Positions 1 through 11,400 of a stretch of DNA of 64,000 bases are shown one piece after another. Numbering within the stretch: position 1 is the first letter of the stretch; each line of letters starts with the position of its first letter. The stretch comes from Rhynchopus euleeides (taxonomy: Eukaryota > Euglenozoa > Diplonemea > Diplonemida > Diplonemidae): assembly GCA_963210315.1 (NCBI GenBank), contig OY723237.1, positions 2,604,001-2,668,000 of the forward strand. Reading direction: 5' to 3'. A model generated the notes under the pieces. The model saw only the letters and a program-made list of their open reading frames with translations. It made no database searches and was not told where the DNA came from. The translations under genes and the position numbers were made by a program.

Positions 1-1
1 G

Positions 2-418
2 GAGGTCTGGTCCGATGCGTCCAGCACAGCGTGGGGGTGCATTTTGGAAGGCGAGCCTGACCGTGTGGCACAGGGTGATTTCGCGTCTGCCGAGCTCGAG
101 ACTCACATTTATGTGAAGGAGCTGTTCGCGGCGTGCCAAGCGGTGCGCCTGGCAACCTTGTTCGTTCGGGATACCACCCTACATCTGCGAGTAGACAATC
201 TGCCAGCAGTGTTCTCCATCTCGCAAGGACACTCTTCGAACTACCTGGGTAACAAGATTTTAAGTGACCTGTTCACATGCGCAGATTCGGCAGCCTGTCA
301 CATCGTCTGTTCCTGGGTGCCGACGGACGCACAACGAGCTGACCCCCTTACGCGAGGTTTAGTGGACACAGCAGCCGTGCCCTTACCTTCCTACACCTTA
401 AGCGCTTCGCGTCCCTGA
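2..418 (+). pseudogene. retroelement RNase H domain, C-terminal fragment (DIRS/Ngaro-like?)
   Basis: The frame is open from the window edge to a stop at 418, so the 5' part lies outside the window. It reads as a ribonuclease H domain: an early SDASSTAWG stretch (first catalytic Asp), an Glu in THIYVKELFAA, an Asp in RVDNLPAV, and a terminal WVPTDAQRADPLTRG that matches the ADP-L-R ending of retroelement RNase H. The spacing and the HIxxxEL-like motif remind me of DIRS/Ngaro elements, but a Ty3-type RNase H cannot be excluded. Its role would be degrading the RNA strand of the reverse-transcription intermediate. The stop codon lies 10 bp before the first copy of a ~98-bp direct repeat, as expected at the 3' end of a pol gene next to a terminal repeat. 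Confidence 0.7.
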
Positions 419-427
419 GGGTCCTGG

Positions 428-525
428 GTGGAAGCGGTCAACAAAACATTCCTTTTTCGTTCCCCTATTTTGTTTGTCCAGATCATCAAACATTCACAGA
501 CACAAGGACGTCGAGTACGCGTATT
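428..525 (+). repeat. ~98-bp terminal-type repeat, copy 1 of 3
   Basis: Starts GTGGAAGCGGTCAACAAAAC and ends with TACGCGTATTT. The same sequence recurs at 696 and 3407. It begins just after the RNase H stop, so it is probably part of the terminal or split direct repeat of that retroelement. Confidence 0.8.
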
Positions 526-695
526 TATACCTTCCAAAACACAGCGCAGCTGTGTATTGGAGGAAATACGATACGAGAAGGACTGGCGTCATTACCTCTG
601 TCATGGTTTCCATTTCTTCGTGCTCCACCACACCTTCTGTACTTCAGACAACACAAACACACAACACACGGTCGTGAGATTTGTGCAGAGGAGTG

Positions 696-794
696 GTGGA
701 AGCGGTCAACAAAACATTCCTTTTTCGTTCCCCTATTTTGTTTGTCCAGATCATCAAACATTCACAGACACAAGGACGTCGAGTACGCGTATTT
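696..794 (+). repeat. ~98-bp terminal-type repeat, copy 2 of 3
   Basis: Almost exact direct copy of 428-525, offset by 268 bp. The 170 bp between the copies shows no gene. Two close direct copies after a pol gene resemble a split-direct-repeat layout (A1-pol-B1-A2-B2) more than a simple LTR. Confidence 0.8.
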
Positions 795-1502
795 GTCACA
801 GAAACTAATTCGGCATCCGTTATGTTGTTTGGGTTTTAGCGACATGGCATCGCGCAGCGCCCCCTAAAGGACACAACGTGGGGGGCCAATTCCGCTATCA
901 CATTGAAACTACCCGCCAACCCGGATCCCTTTTTTTTGCGAAACACTTTCGCATCCTGGGGAGATGCAGCACCTCTGCATTCGAAGAACCCAGCAAATTT
1001 TTCACTCTTTTTTTTTACTTCCTCCATTTTTTTCCGAGTCTCCCCTCTTCTGAGATGGTTCGCCCGGTTTAACAGGCTCTGGGAATCCCGCCCACCCTCC
1101 CGCACGCGATACAAAACAATCGTCACACACCCCCCCACCCCTCCACATCATATTTCGTTCTTCTCGCCTTTACTTTGCACTGTGTTCCGGCATACTGTTT
1201 GTTGCGGGAGTGCCGGATCCGCGCCGAAGCGACATGCCCTGGATGCAAAACATCCACTGTGCACATCTCAAAGCCATGCCAGCATGGAGACCGTGAACGG
1301 AGTTCCGTGCTGTGGAGTGGCATAAATAACTAACGAACAGGGGGGCCATTGGATCGTTGGTGGTCTTCCCTCCATCGTACCGAAAACGGTGCAACTTTGG
1401 TGCCTGTCTCCCTCCTATTTTATAGGCCAAAAAATAATCGCGCCAAAAGTTTCCCGAAAGCTTGCCCGAGAGAGCGAAGCTCTGCATATATTTTGTATCT
1501 TA
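795..1502. other. non-coding stretch, no gene recognised
   Basis: About 700 bp with T-rich and C-rich tracts. The short frames present have no recognisable domain or coding bias. Confidence 0.5.
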
Positions 1503-1617
1503 CAGGGGGCCCTCGCTACGAGTCACTGTGAGTCACGAGTCGTCAGTTTTCAGCCAAACTTGGCTGACTTCTCACTTTTTCTCACTCAGTCACACTTGGT
1601 AGCGAGGGCCCCCACAG
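1503..1617. mobile_element. ~115-bp foldback/MITE-like element
   Basis: The ends are inverted copies of each other: GGGGGCCCTCGCTAC on the left and its complement on the right, with further imperfect pairing inward. A TA is next to each end (TA at 1501-1502, TTA at 1618-1620), but the exact boundary is ambiguous by 1-2 bases. No coding capacity. Confidence 0.55.
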
Positions 1618-3300
1618 TTACCTCATTGTTTGCAATGACGCATACGCACGGATGCACGCACCAAAAAGAGGACTAAAAAAATAATATCGACACCACTCGG
1701 CACTTCTGGGCACAGATAACTTCTTCCTTTCCGCCCACCGAGAAGTAAACTCTGCTTCTGGAGCAGAGTGAGAGAAGTGGGGGAGGGAGGGGCGGTGTGG
1801 GGGTGGGGCTTGAGGTATGGCCATCGCCGTGTGACAAGACCATCCTCTCTCCCCCCCCCCCCCCCCAGCCCCACTCACGCCCAGATATATATGGATACGC
1901 CCTTGTCAGAACCGCACACACCCCCACCCCCTCCACCCGACCCCACACCCCATGTTCTGAAGACTGGACTGTGTAATCATTGGAATAGCACACAACAGAC
2001 AGACAGACAGACACAACACACACACGCGTGTGTGTGTGTGTGGTTATAAAGTTTTAAGGCGGTGTCGCCCTGCACGGGCAGTAGCACCTCCCCTTCAGTA
2101 TCGCACTCCCGAAGGATTCCCCAACACGACGTGACACCGGTTTCGACGCGTACTCTTCGTACCCCTCCCCCCGGCCGCGTCTCTTCAGCGAAGAACCGGG
2201 GATAATCGGACCAGGGCTAGCTAAACCCTGGTGGTGTCACGGGTGGGGTTGGAGAGGGAGAAAAGGAAGAAATGAAGTTGCGAAAAAGTCAAACACTGAC
2301 ACGTGAAATCAATAAAAAAGCGGTATATATCGCCCCCTTGCTGCGACAAAGACACTAAATAGTCAGGCCGCTCCAAGAGTCTTGAGGGCTTGCGCGTGTG
2401 TGTGTGTGTGCGCGCAGGAGTATGTACAAATGTGCATGATTTTTTTTTGAAATCATAGTTTACTTTTTTGCGCGGGGGGGGGCTGGCCACGCCGGCACCG
2501 CCACCACCCAAGCGATACGGGAAGTGCTTGCGGCAGCAAGCCATGCGTGTGGCGGCGGGGGGAGGGTGGGTGTGGAGGTCGGGGCGGGTGCGGGGAACAG
2601 GAAGGGGTTGAGGGGGAACGGAGCGGTGGACTGAGAGGGGATGGGGGATGGGGGGGCAGTGTTGCGAGTCCGGGTATAAATCCCTCGAGCATTAGGGGCA
2701 CATTCGTGGGTTAACCCCGCGGTCCTACGCGCACGCCGTGGCCCCGGGGGGTGGGGGGAAGGGGGGAGGGGGAAAAGGGAAAAGAGAAAATGGAGGGCAG
2801 AGTGCACCGCTCATCCCTCGCGGGCGGTGCCGACTGAACTCCAATCCGAGTCGAGCTGTCATACGACCATTCGTCCGACCATAGCCCACTACCCGTGCCC
2901 CTGTCCAGGCGGTTCCTTTTGACGGCACCGAAGGATGTGCGTGAGTGCCATCCATCGGAGAGGGGGGGGGGGGGTAGGCCCTTGCATAGCCCCCGATTTT
3001 CTGTCACAAAACCAAATTTTGGCCATTTTTTCTATTTTTGGGTCCAAAATACCCCCCAAAACACCACCAAATGACTATTGTGGGTCTCTCCCACACGGTG
3101 GACTCCAGCGGGGGTAGGGTAACCCTTTTCGGGAGTCTCAACTAGGGGGAGTCCAACTCCCGCTAGCGGGAGTCTTTTCACCTATTTTCACTCATTTTTC
3201 CCATGATACCTATGCAATGTGGCACTCGTCACTGAAGTACAGCCACACCAAACGAAACGGACGTTTCCACCCATCCCAGCTCGCAGACCTGATTCACAAA
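1618..3300. other. non-coding region with simple repeats
   Basis: No gene recognised. It holds a GACA run with a (CA)n-CG-(TG)n palindrome at about 2001-2041, a second GT run near 2396-2410, long C and G tracts, and a perfect 18-bp palindrome ACTCCCGCTAGCGGGAGT at 3156-3173. Minus-strand proline-rich frames at 2453-2807 are artefacts of G-rich sequence. Confidence 0.5.
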
Positions 3301-3301
3301 A

Positions 3302-3406
3302 ATGGGGAAGACGACAACGAAGCCGGCAGCGAAGCCGGCGGCAAAGTCGATTAAGAAGAAGAAGAGCGCAGAGAGTCCCGAGGCTGCGGAGGCGACGAAC
3401 ATTGTG
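3302..3406 (+). pseudogene. start of a Lys-rich reading frame, cut by the 98-bp repeat
   Basis: ATG at 3302 opens a lysine/alanine-rich frame (MGKTTTKPAAKPAAKSIKKK) that runs directly into the third copy of the 98-bp repeat. It could be the start of the gag-like ORF of the retroelement seen at 2-418, with the interior deleted. There is no domain match, so this is only a suggestion. Confidence 0.3.
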
Positions 3407-3505
3407 GTGGAAGCGGTCAACAAAACATTCCTTTTTCGTTCCCCTATTTTGTTTGTCCAGATCATCAAACATTCACAGACACAAGGACGTCGAGTACGCG
3501 AATTT
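3407..3505 (+). repeat. ~98-bp terminal-type repeat, copy 3 of 3
   Basis: Third direct copy of the sequence at 428-525, with one change near the end (GCGAATTT). Its last bases form the junction with the segmental duplication, which starts GTGAAAAAAAGT at 3506. Confidence 0.8.
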
Positions 3506-4490
3506 GTGAAAAAAAGTATATTTTTCCCCACGGCAGGCGACTCCCAATGACCACCCAAAATGGTTTTGGCTGATTTTCGGGCCCAGCCACGTGGCCAAAC
3601 CGGACCCCCAGATTCGGGAAAAAAATCCGAAAAATGTGTTTTTCGGGCAGAACGAGGACAGCGCAGTTCACGATGCCGAGACTTGGTGAAAAAGTCAAAA
3701 AATCTCGATTTTTGCCTGCTGATCCAATTTTTGGGTGAAAACGGTGAAAAATGCAGGGTTTGTGGGGTCAGGTCACCAGACTCAGACGCACCCTTCGGGC
3801 AGTTTTGGGGCGTATCTTTCCAGAAATGCGTTTTTAGGGGGCCTGGGGGTGTTTCGAGGCCATTTCTGTGACCACAGGTGCAGGACCCTCGGGTGGCCAG
3901 AAACCACCAAAAACCGAAAAATAGGTGGGTCCGAAATTTGGTTTCGGCCGGAAAAAATTTCAAATTTGGATTTTTTTCAGAATTTTTTCTGTCGTGAAAT
4001 GCGCTGTTCTCGCCGTTTCCGAGAACATATTTTTCCCGAAAAAAAATTTTTTTTCCGGGTCACCACAATTTGAAGTGCCGGGCAGGCAGTGCCGACAATG
4101 TTCTTTCGCCGGCAACTGCATTTTTTCCCGGAAAAATGTGTGTTCTTTGCGAGAATACGACGCGTTGCGTTCGGAACAGTTCACCATAAAAAAAAATCTT
4201 GAAAAAGTCGTAGTAGAAGACACTTTGCCCAGGTAATAACCCAAAGTGCCCAGATCCCAAAAAAATCCCGATTTCCGGAAATTTCCGTTTTTTCCAAGTT
4301 TCGCACTCGCAACAAACATTTGCCCTTTGGCGTGCCCATTTTTGTCTCCGGCGTTCGTGGAAAGAACTGCGACATCCGAGTTCACCATAAAAAAAATCGG
4401 GCAAAAATTCCGAGTAGAAAGTGCCTGAGTGCCAGTGGCCAAAAAAATCTGAGTTATCTACACATATATGTGTAGATAACTCCTAAAGGG
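3506..4490. mobile_element. TTAA-flanked (piggyBac-type) non-autonomous element, left-truncated copy
   Basis: Same sequence as 26221-27204. The left ~155 bp are missing, replaced by the 98-bp repeat junction at 3505/3506. The right end CTAAAGGG is intact and is followed by TTA and then the pogo insertion. Sequence is non-coding and rich in A/T runs, with repeated motifs around TTTTTCCCGAAAAA. Confidence 0.65.
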
Positions 4491-4947
4491 TTACAGGGGG
4501 GGGTCAAATAAACGTACTTAGTACTACTATTCGGCGAACGCGCGGGCCTAAATCGACCTCGCCAGAAAATTAATAAATAGTTTGCGAGCGAATAGACGTA
4601 CTAAGTACGTCTATTCAACTTTTCCTAAAAACGCTGTTTGCAGGGGCTCTGCGGGGCTGTTTGGTCCACCAGGGGCGCGCTGGTCACTGCTGTCGTCCGT
4701 CTCTCACTTCTTCTGCCTTCCGGTCGAGTATCCGCTCTGTTCTCGTCCTACCACTCGCCCCTCATTTGGTTTCGTACCGTTTTGATTTGTATTGCCCCCC
4801 CCCCCCCCCTGGTTGACATTCTTGTTGAGTTAGTGAAAGCATACACAGTTCATCAGAGCTGTCAGCTTCACTGTCGGTGGTTGGTTGGTGCGTTGATGCT
4901 TAAAAAAAAGATGTGAAAAAGGCAAGCCACAACCAGCACGCCCCAAC

Positions 4948-6890
4948 TTACTTCTTCTTCAAGTTCTTGGGCTTGCTGGGGCAAGTCTGCATGTTGTGCC
5001 CAGGCTTCCTACACCCTTTGCAGAGCCTGCGGTGTTTGTTGGGAGTCTGGGTGGTCGGGGACGCTGCGCGCTTCTTTTCGGAGGACTGGGAGGACTGGGA
5101 AGGCTGTGTCTGTGTGAGAGAGTTCACACGAACCGGCTTCGCCCATGCCAAGATGCTTGACTGTTGGGTTGGCTGAGACACAACTTTCTTTTGGGTGGAC
5201 TGCTTCTCTGTGCTCTCTTTTGCCTTCCCGTCCAACCCAGGTTCAAGGTCCGCACCACCAGCCTCAGGGGATGTTTCTGTGCTTGGTGCGAAGGTGAGGT
5301 CCGGACAAAGGGAGCTCTTCACGAACCCGTCCTCCTCACCCGACACCTTCAGCACGTACCCCATATCCCGCAAGCGCTGGGCTACCACCTCCCCCCTCAC
5401 ACTTTCCACCGACTTTCCCCAAACAGCTCCAACAGAGGTGCACATGGCCTCGCGGTACCACCTCTCTGTGAAGCGACAATCCTGGCGAAAACCTTCGGCT
5501 GTTGATTTCTTTATCTCGAGACGGGCTTTGTCCTTGAGCCCTTCCAGGTGAGTGTGGAAGGCAGCCTTGAATGGTGCAAATGCATGCACATCAAGGTACT
5601 GCACTGTTCCTGTCAACCCACCTGGAATGACCGCTGACTTCGCCCCCGTCTTCCTGTGCAAGTACGCAACATTTTTTGGTGCAATGTGTGTTGTCGCCGA
5701 GTCATAAATGACAAGCACGTTTTTGTTTTTGCAAATGGGGGCCAAGACGCTGTCAATCCACCACCGCCACTCGGCTTCTTTGACCCAGCCGGTTTTCTGG
5801 AAAGTACAGTTACTGGGGGGGGGCAAATACAAGGGTATACTCTTCTATTCACCGTGCCAGCTTACGTAATTCAGGGTTTTCAAAAAATTGTTTTTTAGCT
5901 GAAAAGTTGTCTAGTATGCAAATACAAGAGTATATACTCTTGTATTTGCATACTAGAAATGTGGCCTCCGGGTGGGCCCTCATGGGGCAGCGGCGCCGAA
6001 GAGACAATACGAGCGTCCTCTTGGCCTTTCCCACCCCGAGGCGACTCCCACCAGACCGTGACGACTCCAGACAGGAGGCCCACTGGCCTGGGGGGGGTCA
6101 TTGGAAGTACAAAATATGATGAAAACCCCACAAAAGTTCTTCAAAAGTCTAGTATGCAAATACAAGAGTATACTCTTGTATTTGCTCGGTGAACTTTGTA
6201 AAATCGCGATTTCTGGAGTACTCTTGTATTAGCATATACCCTTGTATTTGCATATACTCTTGTATTTGCCCCCCCCCCCCCCAGTAACCCCCGAGTCTTT
6301 GTGAATCTGATGCTCCTCCTTCTTTATCCTCTCGCCCGCACCTTTAAAAACGATCGACTGCTTTGTCGCAAGAATGGTCCTGTCTTTCACACTGAACGTG
6401 ACAGCACCAATCAACGTGGCAAATCTATTTTTTCCAGCATCGGTATCGACCACGATGTTGGTGTCAGTGGTGTAGCACAACAGTTTGTCCCTGCGGGTAG
6501 AGCTCTTGTACAAGGCAGACTCATCCACATTCACAACCAGGTCAAAAGTACCAAAGGGGTTGTGCAGCAGCTCGGACCCGATGGAGAGGCGTCTGATGGT
6601 GGACCAGAAGCTGTGCAACTGGACCCGGGCTTTTTCAAGAGAAAGCTTGGCAATGCGCGAAGTACGAAATTGAAACTTGTTTCTCCTGGCCCAACCGTCG
6701 ATCCACTCCACCGAAGCCTGGAAGCCTTTCGGGAAGGGAACAAAGGACATGGCAAGCTCCTTGATTTTGCGGCGCGTCGTTGGCAAGTCGTTCTTCCGCC
6801 GTTCTCCCACTTCTTTAAGCACGTGGGCCTCCACCTCAGGAAAGAAACACGACCTCCCCCTCCCCGCCTTTCTTTTGGCATGTGTTTTTC
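4948..6890 (-). pseudogene. pogo/Tigger transposase remnant
   Basis: Two blocks of the transposase ORF survive on the minus strand. The block from about 5810 down to 4948 carries the last part of the catalytic domain (IYDSATTH, QYLDVHAFAPFK) and the terminal CCHC knuckle CKGCRKPGHNMQTC. The block from about 6890 down to 6287 carries the DNA-binding helix region and the first catalytic motif NVDESALY. They are split by the MITE at 5813-6284, which brings a stop codon, and the upstream Ulp1-like half is deleted at 6890. The remaining coding sequence is nearly identical to the intact copy at 27672-30869, so the damage is recent. Confidence 0.85.
5813..6284. mobile_element. 472-bp MITE with TA target duplication
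   Basis: Inverted ends are CTG(n)CAAATACAAG followed by a GTATA box. TA duplications are at 5811-5812 and 6285-6286. The empty site is visible at about 28531-28540 of copy B, where CAGTTAACCCC is uninterrupted. Internally the motif TACTCTTGTATTTGC recurs several times in both orientations. No ORF. TA duplication and G-rich ends suggest mobilisation by a Tc1/mariner/pogo-type transposase. Confidence 0.9.
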
Positions 6891-7636
6891 CGCAGCTGGT
6901 CCTCGAAGGCTACATCTATGGTGAGGTGTGTCTGGGGCTATCCGTCCACATCTTCTCGTTGGTGGTAGGGACTGCGGACGCCGTAGATGAGGAGTCGTTT
7001 AATGCGCGCCGCTCTTCAGCAGTGATTTTGACGCCTCTGGACCCCAGGAGTTTGCGGGTTTCCGGTTTTGCGGTCTTCAGCAGTGGTTCTGATGCCTCTG
7101 GACCGCAGGAGTTTGCGGGTTCGCTGGTTTCCCGTCCGTATGTGTCTGAGGGGGGATGCCCCGATTCCCTTCGTCACGACATATCTTTGAGCGTAGGTCA
7201 CTTCCCCCCTCTACGGACCCCGTGCACCCTGGTTCCCCTAAGTGGCACCAATAGACCCCGTTGTCCCCATTCCTTGCCCCAAAGTTTGCAGATTTGTGTG
7301 TCTCCAAAAAGAAAGAGTCCGGGTTTTGTTTGTGCGCACGAGCGGCAGTGTGTTGTGGCCCCTGTGAAGGGCGTTGCTGTGATAAAAGTGGTTTTGTGTT
7401 GCTCACTCAAAACACACTGCGCGCGGGTACGCTCCCACTGACTCTTTCGCTGTGACAAGCAAGCTTGTTTGGGCAAAAATCTCAAAAAAAACGAAAAATT
7501 TCCCCAAAAAAAAGGGTGAAAAGTAAGTACTACTATTCAACGGCCCAACGTGCCCCAGAGCCCCAAAAAAATAAGTACTACTATTCGGCTAAGTACTACT
7601 ATTCAACTAAGTACGTTTATTTGACCCCCCCCTGTA

Positions 7637-7869
7637 AATAGGGCGTTTTTGGGGGTTTTTTGGCCGTTTTTTTCGGCTAGAAGGCCAAAAGAGGTCATCT
7701 CCGGGGACGCACAGTGTCTGTACATGACGTAGGTGACTGAAAAAATCCTATTTTCAGCACCCGTTGTTCGCCAGCGGTTTTTTGCAAGTGAGTCCTGATA
7801 GCAAACAGCCCAGAACTCATAATATTAAATATAGGCCCCCAAAACTCATAATATTAAATATAACTCATA
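7637..7869. repeat. flank of the TTAA element with AT-rich 17-mer repeats
   Basis: Non-coding. It ends in direct repeats of the type ACTCATAATATTAAATA (about 7817-7867). The same motif family occurs at 24662-24735, 26040-26060 and 31776-31830 and is the target of three TA-specific insertions. Confidence 0.6.
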
Positions 7870-8232
7870 CCTGGGACCCCCCGTGTATAAGTCCCCCCCC
7901 CTTACCCCCGTGTTTAAGTCCCCCCCTGGGGGTCTGGCAGGGGGGGGACTTAAACACAGGGGGACCTAAACACGGGGGTGGGCTGGTCTGGAGGGTCATC
8001 AGGTGGCCCCTAGGCCCTCCAGGTGCTGTCTGAGTCGAAAAGTGGGGTGCCAAAAGTCCATCCGGACCGGAATTACCCCCCTACGACAGCAGAGGAAGAG
8101 GTCTTCTTGGTCTGCACTGTGCCACCCCCGTGTTTAAGCCCCCCCTGTGTTTAGGTCCGCCCCCCCGTGTTTAAGTCCCCCCCGGCCGAAAATCGCCTCC
8201 AGGGGGGGGACTTAAACACGGGGGGTCCCAGG
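7870..8232. mobile_element. 363-bp MITE with TA target duplication
   Basis: Inverted ends CCTGGGACCCCCCGTGT...AAGTCCCCCC, with TA at 7868-7869 and 8233-8234. The empty site is at about 31828-31833 of copy B (AACTCATAATACTG). Internal sub-copies of the GTGTTTAAGTCCCCC motif occur in both orientations. No ORF. The ends resemble those of the 1.3-kb element at 24738-26039 (shared core CCCCCCGTGTATA). Confidence 0.9.
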
Positions 8233-8442
8233 TAATACTGTTGTAGTAAGTGGGTTGTTATATTGTAATATTCGGGACCACTCCCGGAAAGTGGAATTTC
8301 ATTTATTTTATTACAAAAATTACATTACAACCATACATCCTACTCTGGTTGAGTCTGGCAGAGTTCCGCAGACTTTTTTTTTATTTTTTTGACTTTTTCT
8401 TGACTTTTTCTAGTCTGCCAGAGTCAAGAAAAAGTCAAGGAA

Positions 8443-11400
8443 CATGGATGTATTCAGATCTTAATAAGAGAGGAATTTTTTTCGCCAAATCTACCTCCTC
8501 CTCCTCTTAGATTAAGACCTTAGTCCATAAACGGCCCAAAAAAGCCCAACAGCTGAATCCCCTTAATTAAGGTCTTAAACCTCTTAGTGTAACCTCTTTA
8601 AGGTCTTACACTCAGAGGTTAAGACCTTAGTTCGATCTTCAGCAATATTACGTTGACAGCGGGTGAACCCAGCAGGTTCCTGCACACACCCGCCCCCCGC
8701 GCCCCCACCACACGCACGTTCGTGCCCCCCCCCCCCCACCACACACTCAGTTGACTCCAACACTCACATCCCCCACGAGGACTCTTATTTGCGTGGCAGC
8801 AAGTGGCAACATAGTGTGAGAGAAATGCCACACTGCAAAAGTACGCTTGAGTCACAGAGCGGCAGCAGAATACAGGTTGGAGTTTTGCCGCTCAGCGGAT
8901 CATCTCACGCGGTGTACGCGTGTGCATTGATGGCAGAGACTGCCTCTTCGAAAGAAGCCAGCACATTCTTCGGGATGGTGGTGGGCTGGAGAATGTCGTC
9001 CTCCCACTCGACGACTTTCGGCCCAGTCGCAGCAGGATAGCCCTTCCGCAGGGTCCGGTCGAACTGGTTGGGTAGGTCCTGGTTGCAGGCATGGAAGAGG
9101 ATTCGGGCCCGAGTTGATGCGTGCGCTGCCATGCGGGACGGGGGGAGCACACGGCGCGCGATAGAAAACACGCTGTCACACCCCAGAGTCGATGCAGTCA
9201 CCGCCAGCAGATCAAGGCACAGAGTACGCAGCGCGCACTCCCCGTAGTTCAGCCAGAAGGAGTCCACATCGCCCTTCATGCCCTCCTTCTTGGAGTGATC
9301 CACATACTCTACCCACGCCGCCTCCTCGACTTCACGGAACGCCGGAATCCAGGCAGTGATATCCTGGAAGGACATCAGGTTGTCAGTGTTCCCCATGATC
9401 TTGACAGCACGTGGGTTCACGTGTCTCATCGCCTTCCAGTAGTAGTACGACCCCTCCGACTTGTTCCCCCACCACCGCACCTTCAGCTCCTCTGAGAGGA
9501 CAGCTGCGACTGGGGACTTGGCATCCAGCAGGTCTTCCAGGGACTTCTTTTCCCGCTCGAGAAATTCTTTCTCTTTTTCCGTCTTGGCGTACGCGATGTT
9601 GTCAAGGTCCTGAATCTTCCCCTCCATGTCACCCCAAACAGAGTGGCTGTGCGACTTCTTCGAGGGGGTGGTGTAGGAAGCCAGCAGCTCCATGATCGGC
9701 GAATTTGCCCGCTCCATCTCCAGCAACTCCTTCTCCAGCCGTGTGACCCCCAGATCCTTGAGCAGCTGGCCCAGCTTCCCCATGCTGGGTGTCGTACTGC
9801 CCTGTTGGAGCTCGGTGCTCACGAACACGAACAGCGCCTTCATGCGCTGGCGCACGTGGGTGTACACTTCGATGCGAGACGAGTACCGAGTATCACCTGG
9901 GAGGGGGCACTTCACAGCCGGCACCTTCTCCTTTGTGTTGTTCTTTTTTGCAGCGTCGAGAACAGCATGCGCTGCTGGAAGGATATCCTTGAGGGTGGTA
10001 GCGGTGGAGACTGCCTCGTTCGGCTGGCGGAGGGCTGCACGGATCTTCCCGGCGCACGATTCGAAGAGATCGGCTTCCTCCTGCGGCGTGCAGTCCTCCC
10101 TGAGTTCTTCGACTTCCCCGAGGATGGTCTCCAGCGATGACACAGCAACTCCGGAGAGACACTCCATCTGCACTTCGACCCACCGTCTGTGCCGATACTT
10201 GTTCTCATCCCCGCCCAGCAAGTTGTTGAGTAGGCGGGACACCTCGAAGGCGGCACACCCCGGGAACTTCTTCTCCAGGTTGGCCAGCATCCAGGTCTCG
10301 CAGACGTCGCCACAGTTGTTCACCAAGTGTGGGACGCACGACACGAAGGGGACACCGAATGCTTCGGCGAGTTCACGGCTTGCAGCTGCGTTGGACCCGC
10401 CCTTGTCGGATCTGATGAGGAAGGGGGGGGGCAAGCTGAGGCGCGTCAGCTCGCGCTTGATGTCCTGCGACAGCTCGACCCCGGTCTGGCTCCCCCTCCG
10501 CTCCTCCGGACGTATGAAGATCAGCGATGCGGCGAATCCTACAGCGCTGAGGATGATGGCCGTCGCCTTCGTGTCGCCAATCCCACTGTTGTCATGCGAC
10601 ATGCAGTACCTCCCCCCCTTCAGCTTGGCCGTGATGACCTTCTCGCTGTCCTTCGTCAGCTCGTCGCCCAGCTTCTTCACCAGCGGAGCAACCTTCGGGG
10701 GGTCCTTGGGGATGCGTGTGCCTGCGAGGCAGGAGAGTACACCCTGCATCGCGCCCGCTGTGATCCCCGTGTAGAGCACCCCTTTCGCGATTTTGTCATG
10801 CAGAGCGGTTTCACTCGCTTCAAATGCAGTCACAATTGTGACCTGCCCCTCTTCCCCCTTCTTCTGCCTTGATTTCTTCCCCACGTGCTTGCTGCCGGTG
10901 AAGTGGTCCCCCAGGTCGCCTGCCTGGACATGGGGCATCCACAACACCTCGCAGATATCGCAGGAGGGGACCTCCTGAGCCGCTGCGTAAACGCTCGTCA
11001 GCTGCTTGGAATTCCTGTAGTGTGATTTGATGTCGCCGACCTTCACGCAGACACAGTCGGTGTGCTTCTTCATCTCCCTGCGGAGAGCATCGCCCAGTAC
11101 CTTCCTCTGGGAGGGGGCAGGTGGGGGGTCAGCAGGGGGTGCGGCCGGCGCGTCGTCACCAACGTCCTCCGCCGGGGGATCTGCCAGGGCCCCCAGGTCC
11201 TGCGCGAGCTGCCTCCTGGCAGCAGTCTTCGCCCCCGCCTTCTTGCCCCGCTTCTTTTTGGGCTTTTCCTCCTCCTCCGTGCCTCTTTCGCCAGCCAGGA
11301 TGCGGGCCTTGGCAATGGCTGTGGCCAGCTGGGGCTTCGTGCCGGCCGCCTCCACCCCCTCCGCCTTCGCCAGGTCCACCAGAAACGACTTCGCCTTTTT

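Larger units (their letters stand above)
4494..7634 (-). mobile_element. pogo/Tigger-type DNA transposon, defective copy
   Basis: Terminal inverted repeats begin CAGGGGGGGGTCAAATAA and continue through ACGTACTTAGT at both ends. TA target duplications lie at 4492-4493 and 7635-7636. It is the same insertion as 27208-31596, since the flanks are identical. Compared with that copy it has lost the segment equivalent to about 29141-31017 (the amino-terminal half of the ORF, including the protease domain) and gained a 472-bp MITE at 5813-6284. Confidence 0.85.

Noticed and set aside
2453..2807. proline-rich minus-strand frames
   Set aside because: Direct consequence of G-rich simple sequence; no start context or domain.
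3560..4236. Overlapping 100-residue frames in the TTAA element (also near 26275-27156)
   Set aside because: Phe/Lys-rich translations of A/T homopolymer runs on both strands, with no family resemblance.
9692..10774. 360-codon plus-strand frame (also 13106-14188)
   Set aside because: Antisense shadow of the hAT transposase.
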